64,000 nucleotides of DNA from contig JAIYAT010000035.1 of assembly GCA_027488905.1 (NCBI GenBank), positions 310,001 through 374,000 of the forward strand. Direction: 5' to 3'. The DNA is from Bacteroidota bacterium. Lineage in GTDB: Bacteria > Bacteroidota > Bacteroidia > UKL13-3. Under the pieces are notes generated by a model. The model saw only the letters and a program-made list of their open reading frames with translations, searched no databases and had not been told where the DNA came from. This document shows, one piece after another, positions 46,278-55,232 of this stretch; positions within the stretch are counted from its first letter, which is position 1; each line of letters begins with the position of its first letter. The position numbers and the translations under genes are program-made.

Positions 46278-48241
46278 TTAAACAAATCAATTTTTTGTTT
46301 GCAGTTGCAACAACTGTTATACTTTTGGGTTTAAGTTCTTGTAAATTCCCAAACGAAAAGGTAAATGAATTTAAACTCAATATTGATGGATCAATAGTTA
46401 ATCCGTTAATTCAGGTAAAAATAAACACTGAAGATTCAGTAGCTGCTGAGAAACTTATCCTATATCTTTCTGGTGCTGATGCAAAATGGTTTTATGACTT
46501 AGAAGGAAAAACAAACTATAATGCAGAAGGCGGCACATTTTATTTGGTGATGCATCCAGATGCAAATCCAACTCAAAATAAGCCTTACAAAATTACTTTG
46601 AATCTCAATAAAGAAGGATACATTCCTATCAAGCAAGACCTCTTTATTACCTCTACTACACAAAAGCTAACTTTTTCTTTAACCCTAAAAAAGTTATCAA
46701 ATGCTCCTTCAGGCTATATTTCAAAATCAATTTCTTTAAATTTTCTTGGAAAAAAGAGAACAGATACTGTGGTTTTTAATTTTTCTAGGCCGGATGGAAT
46801 AAATTTTAATTTTAAAATGCCAACCAAAGGATTGGTATTTCTAAGGAGCAGCAATTTTAAATTTTTGCCACCAACTAGCAATAAATCTCTTTCAGAAGTT
46901 CTTCCAGACGATGCAATCTACACTTTAGATTTACCTAACAATCCTTATAAAAATTTACTAAGTATCGTTAGAAGTCAAATCAAAGGGTTGGCTGATCCAA
47001 AAGAAACCACAAGCGAAATACCTATTGCTTCTGGAACTTATACTACTACCACTTTGGCTGCTTATTTAAAAACTGATTTAAGTCCGATTGAAAAACCAAG
47101 GTTAACTTTTGATACAATTCCTTTAACCAATGTTAGGGTTCAAATGGTTTCTAGTCCAACTGCTAGGCAATTTAACTTCGTTGATGAAAATGGCATTTTT
47201 CAGACTAATCTGCACATTTTTGAAGGAGATTTGGTTGCAATACCAGAACTCACTTTTTATGATGCAAGAACAGGTACACCCATAACGCCATATTATCCAA
47301 ATGGAGATAATGGTATTTTAACAGAAATTGATTTGCCAGAAAACAACTATAAGATGTTTGTGGAAGGAATTGGGTATAGCGGTGTTATAGATAATCCTTT
47401 TTTAGTGAGGAGAGTTGTTAGTTTGAACCCAAATACCTTTACACCAAATGATTTTGGAGGATATACCTTAAGAATATCTAACAATTTACTGAGGAGTAAT
47501 TTATTCTTTTATAAGACCTCTTCACTTGGCTGTGATTCAAAAATCTTAAATATAAAGTCTCCAAATATCCCATTAAATTCTGGATTCAGTGGAAGTGTTC
47601 AAATCATACAAGGTGATTTTTCATTAAGTGCCGAATTGTTATTTAATGCACCTGAATTGCAAATTCCAGTTTCATCAGCTTTAGCAGTTACCTCACAAAT
47701 CATTGGAAAAATAAATCATTCCTATCAATCTTGCCAAGGAAGTGGAATGTTATTTAATCAAACTATTGATAATGTTAAGATTTGCGACGAAATAAACTTA
47801 CAAAGAGATGTAGTAATCCCGTTTGATGGCATAAGCTATTTAAGTTCAATTCCAAAACTAGAAACCATAAAAGCTACGGCAAAAATTCAATGTCCTTCTG
47901 GTAGTTTTATCACGCCTCCTGCCTTAGATTTCAAATTTTGGAAATTGGGTTGTGTTCAAAAAAGCTTGATTAGAATTGAAGGCGGACAGTTTTATGCAAA
48001 TAGTCTTATTGAGAATAATTCAGCTTATGTTCTGCAATATGATAGAATTTCATCTGCAGGGAAACCAACTACGGTGTATGATACACTATATTTTGACCCT
48101 ACAGTTCCAAATAAATTAATTGTAGATGAGGTTAGAAATTATTGGTATGGTTACCTTACTTATAAAGCTCAAGAAGGTTACACTTTAGATATTACGCTGG
48201 ATAACAAAAAGTTAAGATATCCAATTCCAAATTGTAATTAA
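46274..48241 (+). CDS. Large lipoprotein of unknown function
   Basis: The 655-residue protein has a signal peptide and lipobox (ATTVILLGLSSC, Cys near residue 23). The body is beta-rich with many Ser/Thr/Asn residues and no motif that I recognise, and it has no T9SS tail. Pairing with the preceding barrel gene (4-bp overlap) suggests a barrel-plus-lipoprotein surface module. It is convergent with the SirB1-like gene, with 5 bp between stops. Confidence 0.65.
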   Translation: MIKQINFLFAVATTVILLGLSSCKFPNEKVNEFKLNIDGSIVNPLIQVKINTEDSVAAEKLILYLSGADAKWFYDLEGKTNYNAEGGTFYLVMHPDANPTQNKPYKITLNLNKEGYIPIKQDLFITSTTQKLTFSLTLKKLSNAPSGYISKSISLNFLGKKRTDTVVFNFSRPDGINFNFKMPTKGLVFLRSSNFKFLPPTSNKSLSEVLPDDAIYTLDLPNNPYKNLLSIVRSQIKGLADPKETTSEIPIASGTYTTTTLAAYLKTDLSPIEKPRLTFDTIPLTNVRVQMVSSPTARQFNFVDENGIFQTNLHIFEGDLVAIPELTFYDARTGTPITPYYPNGDNGILTEIDLPENNYKMFVEGIGYSGVIDNPFLVRRVVSLNPNTFTPNDFGGYTLRISNNLLRSNLFFYKTSSLGCDSKILNIKSPNIPLNSGFSGSVQIIQGDFSLSAELLFNAPELQIPVSSALAVTSQIIGKINHSYQSCQGSGMLFNQTIDNVKICDEINLQRDVVIPFDGISYLSSIPKLETIKATAKIQCPSGSFITPPALDFKFWKLGCVQKSLIRIEGGQFYANSLIENNSAYVLQYDRISSAGKPTTVYDTLYFDPTVPNKLIVDEVRNYWYGYLTYKAQEGYTLDITLDNKKLRYPIPNCN

Positions 48242-48246
48242 GTTTT

Positions 48247-49176
48247 TTAATTAACTTTAAAATCTGTTAAAGGTGGTTCACCAAGCAGATACAACAACTT
48301 TAGTATATCTTGTTGCCTTTGAAGTTTGTTTTGCTTTTCATAAGCAGAGGCAAGATTTCTTAAGACTCTTTTTATGATATCAAGGTTTGAGCAAGGAACC
48401 AAAAAATCTGGTCTAGCATCGATGTTTATTTGGGATAAAAAATGTTGAAGGTTTCCCTTTGTAAAAATTGCTCCACCATTAAACGCATTAATGTAAAACA
48501 GCACTTTTCCTTTTTCAGCATTGAGCAATTCTTCAATATCATTAAATCGCATGCCAACATTGCTTCGACCTATTTCTTCTGTGTAAGCCAAAACAAAGTG
48601 TTGAGGAAGGTTTACGCCATAAATTGGAATATTTAATTTTTGAGCAATCAGGATATAAACAACTGCCATTAAAATTGGATTTCCTCTTTTACTTTCTAAA
48701 ACTTGATTGATAAAAGAATTCGATGGATCATGGTAATTGTCTACATTGCCCTTAAATCCATTCACTTCATACAGCACATAATTAATTATGCGCACTTTTT
48801 CATATGGACTGAGTTCGTAGTTCATTTCTAACCAAACATCTAATCTCAGTTTTTCTATTATACTTACAATGCTTTGTTTTTCTAATTCTGGAAATCTATA
48901 TCTAGCAATTAGGTACATTCCTTCTAAAAGGTCATGATCCCCTGTTTTGAACCAATTATTAAAGTGGAAATATAGCTCATTATAGTGCAACTGGTGAACA
49001 ATATTTTCAAGTCGCTGTTGGTGCTCAAAATCCTTTAATTCGCCCCATTCCATCTCTAAAAATGGAATAATTTCAACACCTAATGAAAGCAGTTTAGCGC
49101 TGATTTGCTCAAAAACCTCTGGGTCATCATCATCCAAAAGGGTAATCAACGATTTTAATTCAGCTTCCGACATCAT
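48247..49176 (-). CDS. SirB1-like transglutaminase-fold protein
   Basis: The protein has about 309 residues. The core YVLYEVNGFKGNVDNYHDPSNSF then RGNPILMAVVYILIAQKLNIPIYGVNLPQHFVLAY matches the SirB1/transglutaminase-like family of unknown enzymatic function, with TPR-like helices at the C-terminus. A catalytic Cys is not at the usual position, as in other SirB1 members, so activity is doubtful. I start at the ATG at 49176 rather than a TTG three bases earlier. It lies 24 bp downstream of topA, and the gap contains a GGTTCAAACC element. Confidence 0.8.
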   Translation of the reverse strand: MMSEAELKSLITLLDDDDPEVFEQISAKLLSLGVEIIPFLEMEWGELKDFEHQQRLENIVHQLHYNELYFHFNNWFKTGDHDLLEGMYLIARYRFPELEKQSIVSIIEKLRLDVWLEMNYELSPYEKVRIINYVLYEVNGFKGNVDNYHDPSNSFINQVLESKRGNPILMAVVYILIAQKLNIPIYGVNLPQHFVLAYTEEIGRSNVGMRFNDIEELLNAEKGKVLFYINAFNGGAIFTKGNLQHFLSQINIDARPDFLVPCSNLDIIKRVLRNLASAYEKQNKLQRQQDILKLLYLLGEPPLTDFKVN

Positions 49177-49185
49177 CAAAATTTT

Positions 49186-49195
49186 GGTTCAAACC
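49186..49195 (-). repeat. Intergenic GGTTTGAACC element, copy 3
   Basis: On the plus strand it reads GGTTCAAACC, in the 24-bp gap between topA and the SirB1-like gene. The flanks give a larger approximate palindrome (AATTTT on the left, AAAATT on the right). It ends about 9 bp before the downstream start codon, so it overlaps the ribosome-binding zone. Confidence 0.75.
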
Positions 49196-49200
49196 GAAAA

Positions 49201-51594
49201 TTACTTTGCCTTCTTTTTTGCTGCAGTTTTCTTTGAAGCAGTTTTCTTTGAAGCAGTCTTTTTAGCAGCAACTTTTTTCGCAGGTGTTTTACTTGCAGTA
49301 CTTTTGCTATTTTTTGCTTCAGCTTGAATTATTTGCATAACTGCCTCAAAACTCAAATCGTCTGCTTTTTGCCCTTTTGGAATCCTATAATTGTCCTTTC
49401 CTTTAACTATGTAAGGGCCCCATCTGCCATTTAAAATTTTCACCTCTTCATCTTCAGCAAAGATTTTAACCAATTTATTGGCATCTGAAATTCTTTTGGC
49501 TTCAATTAATTCTATGGCTCTGGCTAAATCAACTGCAAACACATCGTCTGTTTTGGGAATGCTTATAAATTTGCTATTATGAACTAAATAGGGTCCAAAT
49601 CTTCCGATTGACGCTTTGATGTCTTTTTCCTCAAATTCACCAACTACACGTGGAAGTTTAAATAAATCAATGGCTTCTGGTAATGAAATAGTTTCAATGA
49701 GTTGACCACTTCTAAGATTTGCATACCTAGGTTTTGCATTTTCATCATCTGAATTCTCACCAATTTGTGCGTATGGACCATAACGTCCTATTTTAGCATA
49801 TACGTTTTTACCAGACTCTGGATCAATGCCTAATAGCCTTTCTGCATTTTGTCTTTCTGCGTTAGCACTAGTATTAGTTACGATGGTATGAAAAGGGCCA
49901 TAGAACTTTTCAATCATTTTATTCCAAACCAATTGGCCTCGTGCAATTTTATCAAACTCCTCTTCAACGCTAGCAGTAAACCCAAAATCCATGATTTGTT
50001 CAAAGTGTTTACTTAAAAAATCTGTAACTAACATCCCAATATCACTTGGGAAAAGTTTAGATTTTTCACTTGCATACTTTTCAATTCTCACTTCTCTGCC
50101 AATATCATTTTTTTCAAGGGTGAGTTGTACAAAATTTCTTTCCTTTCCTTCTCTGTCTTCTTTAACTACATATCCCCTCTTTTGAATAGTTGAAATAGTT
50201 GGAGCATAAGTTGAAGGTCTGCCAATCCCTAGTTCTTCCATGCGTTTTACCAATGAAGCTTCGGTATATCTTGCAGAAGGTCTGGTAAATTTTTCAGTAG
50301 CTTGTACTTGAACCAAGTTTAAATTTTCACCTACCTTTAGCGGTGGTAGCATTTTACTGCTTTCTTCATCCTGATCATCATCTGTACTTTCAAGATATAC
50401 CTTAAGAAAACCATCAAATTTAAGCACTTCTCCAGTAGCCATTAATAATTCTGGTGCGCCAGAAATAGAAATAGTTGCTACAGTTTTTTCAATTTGGGCT
50501 TTGGCCATTTGAGAGGCAATGGCGCGTTTATAAATTAAATCGTAAAGGCGCTTTTCTTGGTTAGTTCCATCAATCTCAACATTTTCGAAATAGGTTGGAC
50601 GTATAGCCTCGTGAGCCTCTTGTGCACTATCATTTTTAGTTGTATAGCGGGTTGGTCTGCTATATTGTGTTCCAAAATTAGTTGAGATATAATCCTTAGC
50701 CGCGCCAATGGCAAGTTCAGATAGGTTTACACTATCTGTTCTCATATAGGTAATTAATCCGTGCTCATAAAGCTTCTGTGCAATGCTCATGGTTGTACTA
50801 ACACCATAACCTAACTTTCTACTGGCTTCTTGTTGCAATGTAGAAGTTGTAAACGGCGGTGCTGGAGATTTCTCGCTTGGCTTTACTTCCAAATTCTGAA
50901 TAGTAAAAGTTGCGCCTTTGCATTTTTCTAAAAATGCTAAGGCGTCGGCTTCTTTCTCATATCGTTTACCTAACTCGGCCTCCATAGCCTTTCCAGCAAC
51001 ATTGAAACGCGCAATTACTCGAAAGGCTGAATGATAATTAAATGTATTTATTTCACGTTCTCTTTCTACGATAAGCTTTACGGCCACAGATTGTACTCTC
51101 CCTGCACTTAAATTTGCTTTCACTTTTCGCCAAAGCACAGGAGAAAGTTCAAAACCTACTAATCTATCTAATACACGTCTTGCTTGCTGCGCATCTACTA
51201 AATTCTTATCTATTCCTCTAGGGTTATCAATTGCTTTTAGAATAGCAGGTTTAGTAATTTCATGAAATACAATTCGCCTGGTTTTCTTGTCATCTAGGTT
51301 AAGCACTTCGCTTAGGTGCCAGCTAATGGCCTCCCCTTCTCGGTCCTCATCGGAAGCTAACCAAACAAGTTCTGCGTCCTTACTTAACTTTTTTAATTCT
51401 GCAACTATTCCCTTTTTATCCTCACTTACTTCATAATGTGGTTTAAAGTTATTTGCAATATCAATTGCTTCATCTCCTTTCGACAAGTCTCTGATGTGTC
51501 CAAAACACGACTTCACAGTAAAATCCTTTCCCAAGAATTTTTCAATGGTTTTTGCCTTGGCAGGCGACTCAACAATAACTAAGTTCTTACTCAT
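49201..51594 (-). CDS. topA: DNA topoisomerase I (type IA)
   Basis: The enzyme has 797 residues. The Toprim domain is KNLVIVESPAKAKTIEKFL at the start with DEDREGEAI near 84. The catalytic Tyr is in LITYMRTDSVN near residue 285. Instead of Cys4 zinc fingers it has three C-terminal glycine-aromatic repeats (GRYGPYAQIG, GRFGPYLVHN, GRWGPYIVKG). The last 35 residues are a Lys/Ala tail with repeats of ASKKT. It relaxes negative supercoils. A 15-bp tandem repeat at 49223-49252 encodes part of the tail. Confidence 0.95.
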   Translation of the reverse strand: MSKNLVIVESPAKAKTIEKFLGKDFTVKSCFGHIRDLSKGDEAIDIANNFKPHYEVSEDKKGIVAELKKLSKDAELVWLASDEDREGEAISWHLSEVLNLDDKKTRRIVFHEITKPAILKAIDNPRGIDKNLVDAQQARRVLDRLVGFELSPVLWRKVKANLSAGRVQSVAVKLIVEREREINTFNYHSAFRVIARFNVAGKAMEAELGKRYEKEADALAFLEKCKGATFTIQNLEVKPSEKSPAPPFTTSTLQQEASRKLGYGVSTTMSIAQKLYEHGLITYMRTDSVNLSELAIGAAKDYISTNFGTQYSRPTRYTTKNDSAQEAHEAIRPTYFENVEIDGTNQEKRLYDLIYKRAIASQMAKAQIEKTVATISISGAPELLMATGEVLKFDGFLKVYLESTDDDQDEESSKMLPPLKVGENLNLVQVQATEKFTRPSARYTEASLVKRMEELGIGRPSTYAPTISTIQKRGYVVKEDREGKERNFVQLTLEKNDIGREVRIEKYASEKSKLFPSDIGMLVTDFLSKHFEQIMDFGFTASVEEEFDKIARGQLVWNKMIEKFYGPFHTIVTNTSANAERQNAERLLGIDPESGKNVYAKIGRYGPYAQIGENSDDENAKPRYANLRSGQLIETISLPEAIDLFKLPRVVGEFEEKDIKASIGRFGPYLVHNSKFISIPKTDDVFAVDLARAIELIEAKRISDANKLVKIFAEDEEVKILNGRWGPYIVKGKDNYRIPKGQKADDLSFEAVMQIIQAEAKNSKSTASKTPAKKVAAKKTASKKTASKKTAAKKKAK
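49223..49252 (-). repeat. 15-bp tandem repeat in the topA Lys/Ala tail
   Basis: Two exact copies of GCAGTTTTCTTTGAA (plus strand) lie in the 3' end of topA and encode ASKKT-type units, followed by a partial third. A histone-H1-like basic tail of this kind can vary in length by slippage. Confidence 0.8.
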
Positions 51595-51676
51595 TTTACT
51601 TTCTTCCTAATCCAACTCAAACACAAATATCCCTTTTTGGGCTTACAATATCTAAATTCCATTCATTAAAAAAAAC

Positions 51677-51700
51677 AAAAGCCGCATTACTGCGGCTTTT
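51677..51700 (-). terminator. Intrinsic terminator of the M43 metalloprotease gene
   Basis: A 10-bp stem (AAAAGCCGCA pairing with TGCGGCTTTT) has a 4-base loop. On the minus strand it is followed by a run of T. It lies 20 bp beyond the metalloprotease stop and separates it from topA. Confidence 0.88.
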
Positions 51701-51719
51701 AAATATAATAAGTAGGAAA

Positions 51720-53555
51720 TTATTCAATCATTAACTTGTGTAGAAATCTTCCACTTTCTGCCTGCAATTCAATTATATATAAATTTGCAGGTAACCCTTC
51801 TAAAGAAGTTTCAACCTCATTTGGGCCGGCATTAAGTCTTTGGTCTAATATTTCTTTTACGAGTCTTCCTTGCAAATCTTTAAGCAAAATTGTAATAGTT
51901 TGCGGTGTTTCCAACTCAAAAACAAAATTACATTTAGAATTTGCTGGGTTGGGGTAGGCATTAAATTTTAAAGTAGACTTAAGCAAATCTTCCAAACTAG
52001 TTGGTTCCGTTATTGCAAAGTCATCAATGTAAATATTGTTTCCTCTTAAAGATTGCAATTCAAATCTTATTCTACAATTTGTATAAGATTTATAGGCTGA
52101 CAAATCAATTGAATATTTTTTCCATTGATTTGATGCTGGTGTAAAAGGACTTGTGGAAGGGCTTCCAGTTTCCATTTCGGTTGCAGTAATTGTTCTTAAT
52201 AAGACTTCTGAACGACCATAACTATTTGAAATAAAAACTCTCAATCGATCTCCACTTGCAGTTGTTCTTTTAGAATAAGCAATTTGAAAGGTAAGACGAG
52301 GAGATGATAAGGCACTTATGTCTAAATCAGGTGAACTAAAAGCATTTCTAACGTTTGTTCTCCAATTTTGAAGGTTCATCGAAGCCATGCAACCTACTAC
52401 ACCATCACTTCCTGAAAACACTGCATTATATTGCCAACCACTATCTCCAGGGCTCATATAATTTTCTAATCGCCAACCTGTACCAGCCAAGGATGAACTG
52501 AAGTTAAAAGTATATGGTGCTTTTCTTGAAGCCGCAGTTAATGTTTTATACGTACCATTACTATTTAAACCAGCAGCGCTGAGGTTATTTGTACTGTAAA
52601 CATTAGAACGATAGAAAGCCATTTGGCCATCAACCTTAGTTTTTTGACCTGCAGTAAACATATCCATACAATTTCCATTTGCATAGTCCATGTAATTTTT
52701 AATTAGGTCTGCTTTATCATTTGTTTCTGTGCAAGAATTTCGGCTATTTGGACATCCATTTGTTGCACTTGCCACAGGAGGGGTATCACAAACTTCATCA
52801 CCTTGGGATGCACATGTGGACGCAGTGGTGCCTACACATCCATTTTGGAAAGGATGATACAAGCCAAGCCAATGTCCGGCTTCATGTGTTACTGTTCTTC
52901 CAGCCTGCCCAACACTTGCCATTTCAATGATGCCTAATTGGTCGGCACGACACATTATTCCATCCGTAGAGGTATTTGAATTGATTTGAAAAGGAAATTG
53001 AGCGTAGCCAAGAATAGTACTATTAGGATCATTATCTGCAATGTTACTTACTACCCAAACATTAAAGTACTTTCGAGCATCCCAATAACTAAGGCCTTTG
53101 TGACTATTGCCTGCATTGTCTGTTCCGATACTATAAACTCTATTTACGCCATTAGAAGGCTGTCCATTTGGATCAAACTGTGCCAATCTAAATTCGTATT
53201 CCATATCAGCTGACGACGGATCTGTGCTGGTACCTCCATTAGTGCCTGCTAACTTTCTAAAATCTTCATTTAATATTCTGATAGCATCATTAACCTGAGT
53301 TTGAGAAATATTCTCTAACCCATTTTTATGAATAATATGAAATACAACTGGAATATATCTAACTACCCCTTTTTTCCTTAATTGGGGTGTGAAATTTAAT
53401 CCAATTTGTGTTGCTTCATCCTTAGCCTTAATTAGCTCTGGATTTAATTTTACAGCCTCTAAATATAACTCATCCGTTTTGCAAGGAACAATAGTTTGAC
53501 TGTAAGACAAAAAGTTCAAAAAGACAAAAGATGCAACAATGATAATTTTTTTCAT
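51720..53555 (-). CDS. M43 (pappalysin-like) zinc metalloprotease with T9SS type A domain
   Basis: The protein has about 611 residues. A signal peptide (MKKIIIVASFVFLNFLSYS) precedes a pro-like segment, then the metzincin motif TVTHEAGHWLGLYHPFQ (HExxHxxGxxH) near residue 225 with disulfide-type Cys around it (CVGTTASTC, DEVCDTPP). A Met-turn follows at NYMDYANGNCMDMFT. Beta-sandwich domains and a C-terminal T9SS sorting domain (FNAYPNPANSKCNFVF then HKLMIE) complete it. It is a secreted protease of the M43 cytophagalysin type. I use the ATG at 53555, because a frame extended upstream would place 40 unlikely residues before the signal peptide and would overlap aroC. Confidence 0.92.
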   Translation of the reverse strand: MKKIIIVASFVFLNFLSYSQTIVPCKTDELYLEAVKLNPELIKAKDEATQIGLNFTPQLRKKGVVRYIPVVFHIIHKNGLENISQTQVNDAIRILNEDFRKLAGTNGGTSTDPSSADMEYEFRLAQFDPNGQPSNGVNRVYSIGTDNAGNSHKGLSYWDARKYFNVWVVSNIADNDPNSTILGYAQFPFQINSNTSTDGIMCRADQLGIIEMASVGQAGRTVTHEAGHWLGLYHPFQNGCVGTTASTCASQGDEVCDTPPVASATNGCPNSRNSCTETNDKADLIKNYMDYANGNCMDMFTAGQKTKVDGQMAFYRSNVYSTNNLSAAGLNSNGTYKTLTAASRKAPYTFNFSSSLAGTGWRLENYMSPGDSGWQYNAVFSGSDGVVGCMASMNLQNWRTNVRNAFSSPDLDISALSSPRLTFQIAYSKRTTASGDRLRVFISNSYGRSEVLLRTITATEMETGSPSTSPFTPASNQWKKYSIDLSAYKSYTNCRIRFELQSLRGNNIYIDDFAITEPTSLEDLLKSTLKFNAYPNPANSKCNFVFELETPQTITILLKDLQGRLVKEILDQRLNAGPNEVETSLEGLPANLYIIELQAESGRFLHKLMIE

Positions 53556-53601
53556 TCGCTTAATTTGGTTCAAATATTTAAATAAAAGACAAACAAAGAT
53601 A

Positions 53602-54690
53602 CTAAAATAGTTGAATTTGATTAGGTAGGTTTCTAAGATAATGGTCAACCAAAACCAAAGCAGCCATTGCTTCAACTATCGGAACAGCTCTTGGAACCAC
53701 GCATGGGTCATGCCTCCCCTTGATTTGCAAACTCACATTCTCTAATTTTTCATTGAGTGTTTGTTGCACATTTTTTACACTCGCAACTGGTTTAAATGCA
53801 ACATTAAAGTAAATCAACTCCCCATTGCTTATGCCTCCTTGCACCCCTCCGCTATTATTGGTTATGGTTTTTACTTCGGTTTGAACCAAATGAAATGCAT
53901 CATTTTGAAGGGAACCTTTGGATTTTGCGCCATTAAAACCCTCTCCTATTTCAAAACCTTTCGCTGCATTTATACTTAGCATTGCCTTCCCTAAATCAGC
54001 ATGGAGTTTGTCAAAAACAGGTTCTCCCCAACCTACTTTTACACCTTTACAAACACAAATAATTTTACCCCCTAAACTATCTCCAACTGCTGAAGCGGCT
54101 TCAATGATACTTAGCATTTGAGGCTCTAAAATTGGATCAGCACATCTTATTAAACTTTGCTCAGATGCCATAAAATCAATTTCATCAGGTTTCAATTTGC
54201 TTTCTAATTCTCCTACCGCAAAAACGCTAGCTTGAATGCTTACACCAAGCACCTTTAAAATCATTTTTGCAAAACTACCTGCAATTACGCGAGCCACTGT
54301 TTCCCTAGCAGATTGTCTTCCACCGCCTCTAAAATCTCTTATGCCATACTTAACTTGATAGGTATAATCGGCATGAGATGGTCTAAAAACATCGGCCAAA
54401 TGAGCATAGTCTTCAGATTTTTGATTAGTATTTCTTACAATGATGGCAATTGGTGTTCCTAAGGTTTTTCCTTCAAAAACACCACTTAAAATTTCAAACT
54501 CTTCTAACTCGTTTCTGCTAGTGGTGTAGATGGATTGCCCAGGTTTACGTCTCTGTAAATCTACTTTTAAAAGTTCAAAATCAACAGGCATATTTGGCAA
54601 ACAACCATCAATAACCACACCGATGGCTGGGCCATGACTCTCACCAAAACTTGTAATTTTAAATATTTCGCCAAAGGTATTTCCTGCCAT
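53602..54690 (-). CDS. aroC: Chorismate synthase
   Basis: The enzyme has 362 residues and converts EPSP to chorismate using reduced FMN. Signature segments are GESHGPAIGVVIDGCLPN near residue 16, the RRKPGQS motif near 49, DYTYQVKYGIRDFRGGGRQSARETVARV near 111 and GRHDPCVVPRAVPI near 325. It lies 5 bp downstream of the KITE-like gene, as if co-transcribed with the condensin operon. A GGTTTGAACC copy at 53878-53887 falls within the codons for LVQTE. Confidence 0.96.
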   Translation of the reverse strand: MAGNTFGEIFKITSFGESHGPAIGVVIDGCLPNMPVDFELLKVDLQRRKPGQSIYTTSRNELEEFEILSGVFEGKTLGTPIAIIVRNTNQKSEDYAHLADVFRPSHADYTYQVKYGIRDFRGGGRQSARETVARVIAGSFAKMILKVLGVSIQASVFAVGELESKLKPDEIDFMASEQSLIRCADPILEPQMLSIIEAASAVGDSLGGKIICVCKGVKVGWGEPVFDKLHADLGKAMLSINAAKGFEIGEGFNGAKSKGSLQNDAFHLVQTEVKTITNNSGGVQGGISNGELIYFNVAFKPVASVKNVQQTLNEKLENVSLQIKGRHDPCVVPRAVPIVEAMAALVLVDHYLRNLPNQIQLF

Positions 54691-54695
54691 ATTGA

Positions 54696-55232
54696 TTAAG
54701 TTAAAGGAGCAGCATTTGTATTCAATTTCCCTTTGGCAAAATCGGCTGCAAAATCTATAAACACTTTGTAAGCAGGAGTAAATGAAAACTTGCCGTCACC
54801 ATTTCTTTCAACAATGTTTCTTCTTGCCAAAGTTCTAATAAAATCTCGACGGGATTCGCCAGAACGCAATTGATTATTATTGGCAATTAACTCGGCGTAC
54901 GCACTATTTTCAAAGTAGTTATCTAATTTTTCATGTTCAAAATCGGCATACTGAATTTCTTCTAAGAAGTTTTTACTGTCTTTATCCAATTCATAACATA
55001 AAATAGCAAAAAACATGCAAATATCCCTGCTTAACATTTCGCCAGTTTCGTAGCTTAGCAAAAACGCAAAATCACTTTTCAACTCAAGTTCATATCCAAA
55101 ACTCTCTTTAAAAAACTTCTCATAAAAAGCTAAGTTATCTTTGAGCGAAACAAATTTTGGGTCGCTTGCCAAAATAAATTTTCCATTCATTAAGTCGCCT
55201 ACAATTTCTTTATGATATCTAGGATAATCCAT
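54696..55232 (-). CDS. MukE/MksE-like KITE subunit (DUF4194-like)
   Basis: The protein has 178 residues, mostly helical with winged-helix character (RRDFIRTLARRNIVERNGDGKFSFTPAYKVF at 130-160). It matches the size and order of MksE/JetB proteins. The assignment rests on its place after an SMC and a candidate kleisin, with a 14-bp overlap with the latter; sequence identity alone is not decisive. KITE subunits form a dimer on the kleisin and bind DNA in MukBEF/Wadjet complexes. No JetD/MksG nuclease gene follows: the next gene is aroC. Confidence 0.6.
   Translation of the reverse strand: MDYPRYHKEIVGDLMNGKFILASDPKFVSLKDNLAFYEKFFKESFGYELELKSDFAFLLSYETGEMLSRDICMFFAILCYELDKDSKNFLEEIQYADFEHEKLDNYFENSAYAELIANNNQLRSGESRRDFIRTLARRNIVERNGDGKFSFTPAYKVFIDFAADFAKGKLNTNAAPLT

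Noticed and set aside
53556-53675. Upstream extension of the M43 protease frame by 40 residues
   Set aside because: It would overlap the 3' end of aroC and put a second hydrophobic stretch before a normal signal peptide that starts at the ATG at 53555.
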